Below the pieces are notes generated by a model, which did not search any database, was not told the origin of the DNA, and saw only the letters and a program-made list of their open reading frames with translations. The translations under genes and the position numbers were made by a program. A DNA stretch of 64,000 bases from Bacteriovorax sp. Seq25_V (GTDB lineage Bacteria; Bdellovibrionota; Bacteriovoracia; Bacteriovoracales; Bacteriovoracaceae): positions 1-64,000 of the forward strand of contig NZ_AUNI01000016.1 of NCBI RefSeq assembly GCF_000447795.1, written 5' to 3'. This document shows positions 54,105 to 61,938 of the stretch, piece after piece. Every line of letters begins with the position of its first letter. Within the stretch, counting starts at the first letter, position 1.

Positions 54105-54842
54105 ATGGCATTTGAAAGTATAGAAGGAAAGAAGGTTCCAACAACGAATTTCAAGATTCACAAGGATGGGTCTTTATCAGAACAAACACATGAAGAAATA
54201 TTCAGTGGCAAGAGAGTGGTTATATTTGCACTACCTGGGGCATACACTCCGACGTGCTCTTCAACTCACCTTCCACGCTATAATGAATTAGCGAAGGTGA
54301 TTAAGAAGCAAGGAATTGATGATATTTACGTTCTTTCTGTGAATGATCCATTTGTCATGAGTGCATGGATTAAGGATCAAAATGCTGAACACTTAAAAAC
54401 AATTGCTGACGGGAATGGTGAATTTAGCGCAGGCCTTGGACTTCTTGTGGATAAGACAAATCTTGGCTTTGGAAAGCGATCGTGGCGTTACTCAATGGTT
54501 GTTAAAGATGGCGTCGTCGAGAAGGCCTTCATTGAGCCAGAGAAACCAGGTGATCCGTTTGAAGTTAGTGATGCAGATACAATGCTTAAATATTTAAATG
54601 ATAAGGCAACACCACCTAAATCGATAACTTTATTCACAAGACCAGGTTGTCCACACTGTGTGCGTGCAAAAGAGATTTTCAAAGAACGCGATGAAAGCTT
54701 CAACGAAATTGTTCTTGGCCGTGACACCAACAACTCTGCCCTTTTTGCGATTACTGGAAAAACGAAGGTTCCACAAATCTTCATCGATGGTCAGCACATT
54801 GGCGGGCGTGATGATCTGGAAAAGTTCTACGGTTTAGATTAA
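54105..54842 (+). CDS. Peroxiredoxin-5/glutaredoxin fusion
   Basis: 245 residues from ATG 54105 with a perfect AGGAGG upstream. The N-terminal 160 residues are a Prx5-type peroxiredoxin (FALPGAYTPTCSSTHLP, peroxidatic Cys51, and VNDPFVM). After a short linker the C-terminal 75 residues are a glutaredoxin with TRPGCPHCVRAKE (Cys182, Cys185) and TKVPQIFIDGQHIGG. The fused glutaredoxin supplies electrons from glutathione for peroxide reduction, as in the hybrid Prx5 of Haemophilus. It is the only oxidative-stress gene here apart from trxB. Confidence 0.95.
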   Translation: MAFESIEGKKVPTTNFKIHKDGSLSEQTHEEIFSGKRVVIFALPGAYTPTCSSTHLPRYNELAKVIKKQGIDDIYVLSVNDPFVMSAWIKDQNAEHLKTIADGNGEFSAGLGLLVDKTNLGFGKRSWRYSMVVKDGVVEKAFIEPEKPGDPFEVSDADTMLKYLNDKATPPKSITLFTRPGCPHCVRAKEIFKERDESFNEIVLGRDTNNSALFAITGKTKVPQIFIDGQHIGGRDDLEKFYGLD

Positions 54843-54848
54843 ATATAT

Positions 54849-54868
54849 AAGGCCTTCGGGCCTTTTGC
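54849..54868 (+). terminator. Terminator of the Prx-Grx gene
   Basis: AAGGCC, tetraloop TTCG, GGCCTT, then TTGC. The stem is short but carries the stable UUCG loop. The U-tract is weak. Confidence 0.6.
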
Positions 54869-54967
54869 ATCAGATATCAAACTACTAAACATAGTACCTT
54901 TATAGCAAAAGACAAAAATGTTATATCCACATTCCCTACTGTTGTTTAAAATAATGTAGAGGTAATT

Positions 54968-55735
54968 ATGGAACTATCACTCATTCAATATGTAATACTT
55001 TTTGTCCTTGTCGGTTTTGCGGGCTTTGTAGACTCAATCGCCGGAGGCGGAGGTCTTATCACTATTCCTACATATATTTCCCTTGGTGTCCCATCAGAGT
55101 TAATTCTTGGAACTAATAAATGTGTCTCAACAACTGGTGGGACCATGGCAATTTTTCGCTACCTAAAAAGTAAGTCAATAAACTTACACGTAATGGTCTA
55201 CGGAGTGATCGCTGGAATCATCGGTTCTTATACAGGCGCATACTTCAGTAAGTTTCTCGACAACCAAAAAATGGTTTATCTACTGATCATTCTTGTACCA
55301 GTAATTTTATATTTAAACTATAAGAGATCAAAAATTAAACCTGATCAAGTGAATGACCTCACAAAGAAACAGATGATCGCACGCATTGCTCTCATTGGTC
55401 TTGTCATTGGTTGCTACGATGGATTCTTTGGCCCTGGAACGGGGACATTTCTCATTATTTCAATTTCAATTTTTCTTCATATGGAAATGGTAAAGGCATC
55501 TCCAAATGCAAGAATCATCAATTTCTCAAGTAATATCTCTGCATTTATCTATTTTATCTTTAAAGGTGCGATTGCATGGAAAATTGCATCGGTGGCCATT
55601 TTTGGTTCACTACTAGGTAATTACTTAGGCTCAGGCCACGTGATTAAGGGAAATACAAAAGTCGTGTCGATTATATTTAATCTGGTACTTATTGCTCTAC
55701 TCTTAAAATCATTTTTTGATCTCTACCACTCTTAA
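54968..55735 (+). CDS. TauE/SafE-family anion exporter
   Basis: 255 residues with about eight membrane helices. The duplicated family pattern is visible: GFVDSIAGGGGLITIPTYISLGVP with LGTNKCVSTTGG, and GCYDGFFGPGTGTFLII with NARIINFSSNISAF. Transports sulfite, sulfonates or similar anions in characterised members; the substrate here is unknown. GAGGT precedes the ATG. The stop overlaps that of the leftward operon by 4 bp. Confidence 0.92.
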   Translation: MELSLIQYVILFVLVGFAGFVDSIAGGGGLITIPTYISLGVPSELILGTNKCVSTTGGTMAIFRYLKSKSINLHVMVYGVIAGIIGSYTGAYFSKFLDNQKMVYLLIILVPVILYLNYKRSKIKPDQVNDLTKKQMIARIALIGLVIGCYDGFFGPGTGTFLIISISIFLHMEMVKASPNARIINFSSNISAFIYFIFKGAIAWKIASVAIFGSLLGNYLGSGHVIKGNTKVVSIIFNLVLIALLLKSFFDLYHS

Positions 55736-56796
55736 TCGAGTGACTTTGTGTAGTATGTTCTCAAGATCTCAAAAATTGTCATAAGAACGACACAAATAAC
55801 CGGCCCGTAAAATATTCCGGCCATGCCAAAAGTCATCATTCCGGCAATGATATAAAAGAGCATTAGCATCGAATCGACCTTGATTTTTTTACCTATAAAA
55901 GCAGGTTTAAACCAATTTTCAACGAGCGTAGAAGTCACAATTGTTACAGCAACAAGAATTAGACCCGAAGCGATACTGCCTTTTAATAAAAGATAAATCG
56001 CAGCAGGGACTGTAATAAAAGAAATTCCAACGAGTGGAATAAATGCCAAGACAATCATCAGAGTCGTCCAAAGAAACATTGAACCAAACCCTAAAACCAG
56101 CATCGTAAGCCCGCCGATTAACCCCTGAATCACTCCCCCAAGTCCATTACAAATAAGAGTCACGTAATTCATCTGATTAAACTTAGAAAGAAGTAACTCT
56201 TCAACGTCACTAGGCAGAGGAGAAATTGCAAAAACGTACTCTTTAAGTTGAGTTCCACGAGAAAAGAAGGAATAGATCATCATAATGAGTAGTATTAATT
56301 GAAAAATAAAATTTAACCCACTTCCAAGCAGTCCATTAAGCCACTTAAAAATATGGCCAGTGACTCCTTGAACTTTGGATAGAATCATATTGATAATATC
56401 TTCCATCGTTACAGAGATACCAATCTTATCAAGCACAACAAGAAGGTGATCTGTTAAGTGTTTCTTAGAGAGAATATCGGCCTTAAAGTTAGAAATATTT
56501 TCAGGCGTCGAAATCATCTGGTAAAAAGTAATAAGTTCCTTACTGATTCCAATAAGTAGAAGTACGATTGGAACAACAATCACAAGACTGATAAAAAGAG
56601 TCGTCAAGATTGCAGCGTTATTTTCAGAGACTTTAGTTTTGGTTTTGATATAAACATGGAGAGGCCAAAATGTACTTGCGATAATCGCAGAGAACATAAA
56701 AACCCCAAAGATTGGAGAGAGAAGATAGACGTTAAGTCCGATAAGTAGAAATAAAACTAAGAAGAAATAGGTACTCTGTATTTTTGAATTATTCAC
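55732..56796 (-). CDS. AI-2E/PerM-family membrane transporter
   Basis: 354 residues, seven to eight membrane helices. Family features are PIFGVFMFSAIIASTFWPLH near the start, a central soluble loop, and FIPLVGISFITVPAAIYLLL, where the FIP(L/Y)xG block is diagnostic, plus VENWFKPAFIGKKI. GTG start with GAGGTGG upstream, directly after the thioesterase stop. Last gene of the leftward fatty-acid operon; it may export a product, but family members have varied roles. Confidence 0.9.
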   Translation of the reverse strand: MNNSKIQSTYFFLVLFLLIGLNVYLLSPIFGVFMFSAIIASTFWPLHVYIKTKTKVSENNAAILTTLFISLVIVVPIVLLLIGISKELITFYQMISTPENISNFKADILSKKHLTDHLLVVLDKIGISVTMEDIINMILSKVQGVTGHIFKWLNGLLGSGLNFIFQLILLIMMIYSFFSRGTQLKEYVFAISPLPSDVEELLLSKFNQMNYVTLICNGLGGVIQGLIGGLTMLVLGFGSMFLWTTLMIVLAFIPLVGISFITVPAAIYLLLKGSIASGLILVAVTIVTSTLVENWFKPAFIGKKIKVDSMLMLFYIIAGMMTFGMAGIFYGPVICVVLMTIFEILRTYYTKSLD

Positions 56797-57210
56797 TTAT
56801 TCCACCTCATGCGGTCTTTTAGAAATTTTTCTCGCCTCATAGTCAAAGAAGACAATCCCAGTCTTAGCTCGGGCAATTTCTTTTCCTGTCGTCTCATTTG
56901 TAAAGAGATAGAAAAAGTCCATACCATATTCATTAAGATCATCTAGGTATAATTTTACCGTGAGTTCATCTCCAAGGAAACCCTCACCTTTATAAACAAT
57001 CGCTGCATCCGCCTGAATAATACTCTTCCCAAAGTAATTTAGTTCACTAAATCCAAGCGACTTCAGATAACGAATACGTGCCTCCTGACAGAGTGTCAGG
57101 ATAGCATCATTTCCCATGTGTCCACCATAATTGATAAAGTTAACTGTCAGGCTAACTTTTGTTTCAAAAACTGGATGACTTTCAGGAATTTGAAGCTTAA
57201 TTCGGGCCAC
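56797..57210 (-). CDS. Hot-dog acyl-thioesterase (4HBT family)
   Basis: 137 residues. Single hot-dog domain with TVNFINYGGHMGNDAILTLCQEARIRYL, where the 4HBT-type Asp is replaced by NxGGHMGND. It hydrolyses acyl-CoA or acyl-ACP thioesters. GTG start overlapping the fabI stop. In this operon it could release chains from the dedicated ACP or remove aberrant ones. Confidence 0.87.
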   Translation of the reverse strand: MARIKLQIPESHPVFETKVSLTVNFINYGGHMGNDAILTLCQEARIRYLKSLGFSELNYFGKSIIQADAAIVYKGEGFLGDELTVKLYLDDLNEYGMDFFYLFTNETTGKEIARAKTGIVFFDYEARKISKRPHEVE

Positions 57211-58004
57211 TAGTTATTTCCTCTGACAACTGAAGAGTCAAAATGATTTGATCTCATTCCAGCGTCAACCAAAATACCAGTTGCATTAATCCCGCTTGAG
57301 CGAGGGCTTAGAAGGAAAGTAACAGTATCCGCAACTTCTGCTGTCACCAAGGCCTTCTTTCTCATTGTAAGCTTTTCAGCAAAGATATAACTATCAATAT
57401 AACCAGGTATGCCCGCAGAAGCAGATGTCTTAAGAGGTCCCGCGCAAACAGCATTCACACGATTATACTTTGTACTTTCATTTTCTGATAAGCTCTTTGC
57501 AAGATATGAAACTGTTGCATCAAGCATCGCCTTAATAGGTCCCATATAGCCATAACTCGTCGCTTTCGTATCAGAGATTGAAATCGTTACAATGCTTGCG
57601 TCTTCCATTAGAATTGGGATAAGAGCATTTGTAAGTTCAACTAGCGAGAAAGATGAAATTTGTGTTGCTTCACTAAAATCTTCCCATGATGTTGCATGAA
57701 ATGGAACTGGACGAGTTAAGTTTGCAAAAGCAATCGAGTGTAAAATCCCAGAAAGCTTAACATTCTTCTCATTAAGTACTGTGCAAAGTTCTGTCATCGA
57801 GTTTTGATTTTTCACATCAAGAATATAAATATCAGAATCAGGAAAGAGTTTTTCGACTCTTTCTTTATGCTCATCACTTTGAACAGTGAAAATAATTTCT
57901 GCACCGGCTTCAAGAAGATTTTTTGCACTAAAGTAAGCGACACTCTTCTTATTGGAAACACCTGTTACAAGAAATGTCTTATTATCAATATTTAAAAAGT
58001 TCAT
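57210..58004 (-). CDS. fabI: Enoyl-ACP reductase, FabI type
   Basis: 264 residues. The NAD-binding start KTFLVTGVSNKKSVAYFSAKNL, ILHSIAFA, and the catalytic SYGYMGPIKAMLDATVSYLA (Tyr then Lys at the FabI-specific distance of six intervening residues), with CAGPLKTSASAGI, identify FabI rather than FabG. It reduces the trans-2 double bond of the chain. AGGAT lies upstream. Its presence in the operon means the pathway can make saturated segments. Probably a specialised paralogue; the housekeeping one would lie elsewhere. Confidence 0.9.
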   Translation of the reverse strand: MNFLNIDNKTFLVTGVSNKKSVAYFSAKNLLEAGAEIIFTVQSDEHKERVEKLFPDSDIYILDVKNQNSMTELCTVLNEKNVKLSGILHSIAFANLTRPVPFHATSWEDFSEATQISSFSLVELTNALIPILMEDASIVTISISDTKATSYGYMGPIKAMLDATVSYLAKSLSENESTKYNRVNAVCAGPLKTSASAGIPGYIDSYIFAEKLTMRKKALVTAEVADTVTFLLSPRSSGINATGILVDAGMRSNHFDSSVVRGNN

Positions 58005-58014
58005 TTTTATCCTA

Positions 58015-58428
58015 TTAGCTCTTTAAGCTTGCGCAAGTAAACTCAATTGAAAGAACTGTCTTTCCAGAAACCTTTGTCTTTCCTTTAAAATAAAATGCAT
58101 TATCAAGATTTTCAACAAGCTCAACTTCCATCACAAGTTCATCACCAGGCTTTACCATCGACTTGAATCTTGCATTAGAAACTTTTGTCACAACACCAAG
58201 CCCACCACCAGTAGCATTGGCCATTAAGCAGGCACCAGTTTGGAATAAGGCCTCTTGTAAAAGAACACCTGGCATAATTGGGTTTCCTGGAAAATGTCCT
58301 TTAAAGAAATCTTCACTTCCAAGAACTTGATATGAAGTTAGAATTTTTGTTTCGTGCCTTTCTATAATTTTATCAACAAAGAGAAATGGAGCTCTTTGTG
58401 GGATAAGATCTGTTACTACTTCAGACAT
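58015..58428 (-). CDS. fabZ: 3-hydroxyacyl-ACP dehydratase, FabZ type
   Basis: 137 residues, hot-dog fold. LIPQRAPFLFVDKI, FFKGHFPGNPIMPGVLLQEALFQTGA carry the catalytic His (GHFPG) and Glu (LLQEAL). Dehydrates 3-hydroxyacyl-ACP to trans-2-enoyl-ACP. The start codon overlaps the fabG stop (TAATG). Confidence 0.93.
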   Translation of the reverse strand: MSEVVTDLIPQRAPFLFVDKIIERHETKILTSYQVLGSEDFFKGHFPGNPIMPGVLLQEALFQTGACLMANATGGGLGVVTKVSNARFKSMVKPGDELVMEVELVENLDNAFYFKGKTKVSGKTVLSIEFTCASLKS

Positions 58429-59168
58429 TATAGACCACCAGTAATTTCTAGAGATGCGCCAGTGATATAGCTTGCTTCTTTAGAGGCAAGAAATAGTACT
58501 GCGTGTGCAACTTCAGCAACAGTTCCAAATCTCTTCATCGGAACTTGCTTCTTGTACTCTTTGACTTGATCTTCCGGAAGATCCGCGATGAGTTCAGTAT
58601 CGATGAATCCCGGGCATACGTTATTAATTGTAATATTTCTCTTTCCTACTTCTTTAGAAATAGATTTTGACATTGCAATTTGACCCGCCTTCGATGCCGC
58701 GTAATTTGCCTGTCCCGGAAGACCAAGAGCTCCACCAACTGAACTCATATTAATAATTCTTCCATAACGATTTGATAGGAAGTGATTAACAGCTCTCTTT
58801 GTCATAAGAAAAGATCCTGTTAAGTTAACATCAAGAACACGGGTCCAGTCTTCATCTGGCATGACAGGAGAGAGATTATCTTTTCTAATTCCTGAATTAT
58901 TAATGAGAATATCAATTTTTTCAAATTGACCTTGGATATCTGTCCAAAATGCATCGACTTCAACTGCATTTGAAACATCAAATCTTTTAAGTGTCAGTTT
59001 TTCTCCAAGAGCACCAAGCTCTTCTTTAAAAGCATTGGCCTTCTCATCATTTGAAGAATAAGTAGCAATTACACGTGCACCAGCATTTAAGAATGCCTCA
59101 GTGATTCCTCTACCAATTCCTCTAGTTCCACCAGTTACAATCGCAACTTGATTATCAAAATTAAACAT
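58428..59168 (-). CDS. fabG: 3-oxoacyl-ACP reductase, FabG type
   Basis: 246 residues. Classical SDR with VAIVTGGTRGIGRGITEAFLNAG, LINNSGI, and the Ser-Tyr-Lys set NMSSVGGALGLPGQANYAASKAGQ, ending in TGASLEITGG. NADPH-dependent reduction of beta-ketoacyl-ACP. It overlaps the end of the oxidoreductase gene upstream by 8 bp and fabZ downstream by 3. Confidence 0.93.
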   Translation of the reverse strand: MFNFDNQVAIVTGGTRGIGRGITEAFLNAGARVIATYSSNDEKANAFKEELGALGEKLTLKRFDVSNAVEVDAFWTDIQGQFEKIDILINNSGIRKDNLSPVMPDEDWTRVLDVNLTGSFLMTKRAVNHFLSNRYGRIINMSSVGGALGLPGQANYAASKAGQIAMSKSISKEVGKRNITINNVCPGFIDTELIADLPEDQVKEYKKQVPMKRFGTVAEVAHAVLFLASKEASYITGASLEITGGL

Positions 59169-60615
59169 GTAAATCCTCTTTAATTGTATTATTTGAATCG
59201 AGATATAAATTTAATTCGTGAGCTTGAATCACACCGTAATTTGCGGCCCCAAGCCAACCTGACATTATAATTCCAACAGAACCACTATGATATAGTCCTT
59301 CAATTTGGTTTGTGATTTCTTTTGAAACCTCAAGTCCTTCGAACTTAGTTCCAAAACTTGAGCCAAAGTGGTGGTGAGTATATTTTTCAACTGTTAATGG
59401 AGATGATGCTGTAACGTAATCAATCTTCTCTCTAATACCTGGTACGATTTTTTCAAAAGTCGAGATAGCATTTTCAATTAAGTACTTCTTGCGAGCATCA
59501 TATTCTTCTTTAGTCAGATCTTTCCAGTCTTCGTAACGAGCATTAATACTTGATACGATAGCATACTTTTGTGGAAGCTCTGGTCTCATATCAGGGTAAT
59601 ATATTGAGAAAGTCTGACTCTCTGCCTTTGGAGAGAGAAGATCTTCGGTATTAAAATTCTTAGTATCAGAATAGAAGATAAGTTCACCAATATGAGGGAT
59701 ACTCTCACCTTCCTTAAGCCCCATAAAAACCTGGCAGCTTGAAGTATTAACTCTAACCTTCTGTGCTTTTTCAACAAAATTAGGAGAGAAGTTCTCTTTC
59801 CCACATAGTTTAAAAATAGTTCCATGAAGAGATGAGTTAGAGATTACCGAACGTGCACGAACAGCTGTTTCTCCAATTTGGACTCCTTGAGCTTTACCAT
59901 TTTCAACAATGATCTTATCAACCATTGTTTGAAGCTTGATATCAACACCATTTTTTAAGAGCTCATCTCTCATCATTCCAATTAACTTATCCGTACCACC
60001 TCTAAAGATATAAGCACCTTTATTCATGAAGTTTGAAAAAACGATACCAAAAGTAATCGCTTCATCTTCAAGAGTCGATCCATTAGCGTAGGCCATCGGC
60101 TCTAGGAGGAAACGGATAACATCATTTCTATCTCCAAAGTAGCGTTCAAAAAGATCTTTGTTCTTTTGGGCACTATCATCGTAGAAATTCATTTCACGTA
60201 GTTCTTTAAAGAAACCTAGAACATAGTCTTTTTCTAAACCAAACTTCGTTACCAAGATATTGATATAATCTTCTTTCGTAAAATCTGTTTCAATATCAAA
60301 CTGAGGATTAATAAATCTAATTTTTGGTACTCGCTCAATACAGTCAGCAATTTCCTTAGACCAGTAACGACGACAAGTCTTCACCATACCATATGGAAAA
60401 CCATGAAGAGAAATATCAAAAATGTGTCTCTCTCCTTCACTTGCTGGTCTTCGAAACCAAGTCGCAAAGCCCCCCAGTTTATTGTGGGCCTCAAGAAGAA
60501 GAACACTTCTTCCATCCAGTGCAAGCTTATTTGCGGCCGTCATACCAGCTAAACCAGAGCCAATAACAACGACATCATAATCCTTTGTGATTTTATCATT
60601 CTTCTTCAATAACAT
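59161..60615 (-). CDS. CrtI-like FAD-dependent oxidoreductase (second of two)
   Basis: 484 residues. FAD motif DYDVVVIGSGLAGMTAANKLALDG, then LLEAHNKLGGFATWFRR and HIFDISLHGF, parallel to GGLNSYYQR and FDVGLH in the olefin-operon homologue. The C-terminus is GLYHSGSVGIIMSGWLGAAN. It belongs to the phytoene desaturase/retinol saturase group. Co-transcribed with fabG, fabZ, fabI and a thioesterase, so it probably acts on acyl-ACP or a derived chain rather than on a carotenoid; no phytoene synthase is nearby. Confidence 0.87.
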   Translation of the reverse strand: MLLKKNDKITKDYDVVVIGSGLAGMTAANKLALDGRSVLLLEAHNKLGGFATWFRRPASEGERHIFDISLHGFPYGMVKTCRRYWSKEIADCIERVPKIRFINPQFDIETDFTKEDYINILVTKFGLEKDYVLGFFKELREMNFYDDSAQKNKDLFERYFGDRNDVIRFLLEPMAYANGSTLEDEAITFGIVFSNFMNKGAYIFRGGTDKLIGMMRDELLKNGVDIKLQTMVDKIIVENGKAQGVQIGETAVRARSVISNSSLHGTIFKLCGKENFSPNFVEKAQKVRVNTSSCQVFMGLKEGESIPHIGELIFYSDTKNFNTEDLLSPKAESQTFSIYYPDMRPELPQKYAIVSSINARYEDWKDLTKEEYDARKKYLIENAISTFEKIVPGIREKIDYVTASSPLTVEKYTHHHFGSSFGTKFEGLEVSKEITNQIEGLYHSGSVGIIMSGWLGAANYGVIQAHELNLYLDSNNTIKEDLHV

Positions 60616-61785
60616 TTACTTTCCTAACTCTAATTTAATGATACCTTCGAGAACTTCTCCCGAAGATAATTCTTTTAATATTGCATTAAAAACAATTTCT
60701 CCATTCTCACTTAAACCTGGTCTTCCGATGAAAGTGATGCCTCGAGAATTTGAAAGTTCATACTTTTTTTGATCAAGTGAAACTATCTCACCTTGCTTAT
60801 AAATTGACGACCACGAATTTCCATCAAAGAAGAAAAGTGTCTTTTTCCCGTCGAAATCTTCACCACGAAGAAGAACCTGCCCCTTGTCATTAACAGACGG
60901 AGAGAATCTATCGAAGTTTTTGATTTCTTTACCTTCTGTTAACACAACTTTCATTCCATCATTATTAGACAAATAAAGAACAACCCCAGCATCTGTTTTT
61001 GCAAAGAAAGCAATTGTTCCATTTCTCGAAATTCCATACTGATTTTCAATCGAAATAATTTTCGAAGACGGCATTGCATCTCTATCAAGAGCTACAGGAG
61101 TAAACCTTCCCTTTGAGATTGAATAATTCCAAAGTTTATCGGGCTGTCCTTCTCCTAGTGCACCAGGTTCTCCATAACGAACTTTAAAGAGAATATTGTC
61201 TCCGGCAACATGATGACTAAAGAGGTACGAGACGCCATCTTGCTTATCTGCGATGATTTCTCTTGTTTCTTGTCCATCAATAACAATAAGTCTTTTTTGA
61301 TTTGCTCTTTCGCCACGATCTTCGATAAGACGAAGTATATATTGACCATTTTCGTTTACAGAAACACCTGACATCGCAAAAGTTTCTCTCTTTAGCTCCA
61401 TGATTTCTGTTTTTTCTTTAGTAGCCGTATTAAAACCGAAACTACCTTGACTTGATCCACCATCATGTGTCCCAAATGCAAGAAGTCCATTATTAGAAAG
61501 AGAAACGTCTGAAGCAAAAACTCCACCAGTAAGAACTGTCTGAAACTCAGCTTGATCAGCACCGGCCTTCATAAAAAAGATTGCACTATCAACACCAGCA
61601 TCTCCAGCGGCCATAACGTTAAATGCAATATCTCCATTTGAGTTAATTGCCGGAGAGACATTTGTAAGAAAACTAACGGCCGGTAACATATGACCATTAG
61701 TCCCTGTCGCGACAATTAATTTCGGCGTTAGCGCCATTGTAGAAAATGAAAATAAAGCTGTAATTAATCCTATAACTCTTTGCAT
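60616..61785 (-). CDS. Secreted beta-repeat (propeller-like) protein
   Basis: 389 residues from ATG 61785, which starts a signal peptide (MQRVIGLITALFSFSTMA). The mature protein contains repeated NxxGxIxF units (INSNGDIAFNV, LSNNGLLAFGT, ISRNGTIAFFA, VNDKGQVLLRG, LSENGEIVFNA), a pattern seen in bacterial proteins with beta-propeller-like folds. No catalytic motif. First gene of the leftward fatty-acid operon, ending immediately before the oxidoreductase start. A role in the pathway is not evident; it may be a surface or binding protein. Confidence 0.78.
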   Translation of the reverse strand: MQRVIGLITALFSFSTMALTPKLIVATGTNGHMLPAVSFLTNVSPAINSNGDIAFNVMAAGDAGVDSAIFFMKAGADQAEFQTVLTGGVFASDVSLSNNGLLAFGTHDGGSSQGSFGFNTATKEKTEIMELKRETFAMSGVSVNENGQYILRLIEDRGERANQKRLIVIDGQETREIIADKQDGVSYLFSHHVAGDNILFKVRYGEPGALGEGQPDKLWNYSISKGRFTPVALDRDAMPSSKIISIENQYGISRNGTIAFFAKTDAGVVLYLSNNDGMKVVLTEGKEIKNFDRFSPSVNDKGQVLLRGEDFDGKKTLFFFDGNSWSSIYKQGEIVSLDQKKYELSNSRGITFIGRPGLSENGEIVFNAILKELSSGEVLEGIIKLELGK

Positions 61786-61880
61786 AATAAACCTGCCATT
61801 TTTTTGTGAATATAGTACCCAAAGGGCAATCATGAGTCACGATTTATAGGTTAATTTTTATCAAAAACAGCAATGGCCCA

Positions 61881-61908
61881 TGGCGACATCAAGGATAAAA
61901 GCTATAAT
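61881..61908 (+). promoter_or_regulatory. Possible sigma-70 promoter of the ABC-F gene
   Basis: TATAAT at 61903-61908 with a poor -35 (TGGCGA at 61881-61886, 16-bp spacing). About 30 bp before the ATG at 61939. The -10 match is exact but the -35 is not. Confidence 0.35.
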
Positions 61909-61938
61909 TACTTTTAAAGAAGGTGTAGAATACGCGAC

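Noticed and set aside
59161-60615. Carotenoid biosynthesis as the role of the CrtI-like genes
   Set aside because: No phytoene synthase, lycopene cyclase or polyprenyl synthase is in the window, and both genes sit among acyl-chain enzymes. The mevalonate operon is 30-50 kb away and not evidence by itself.
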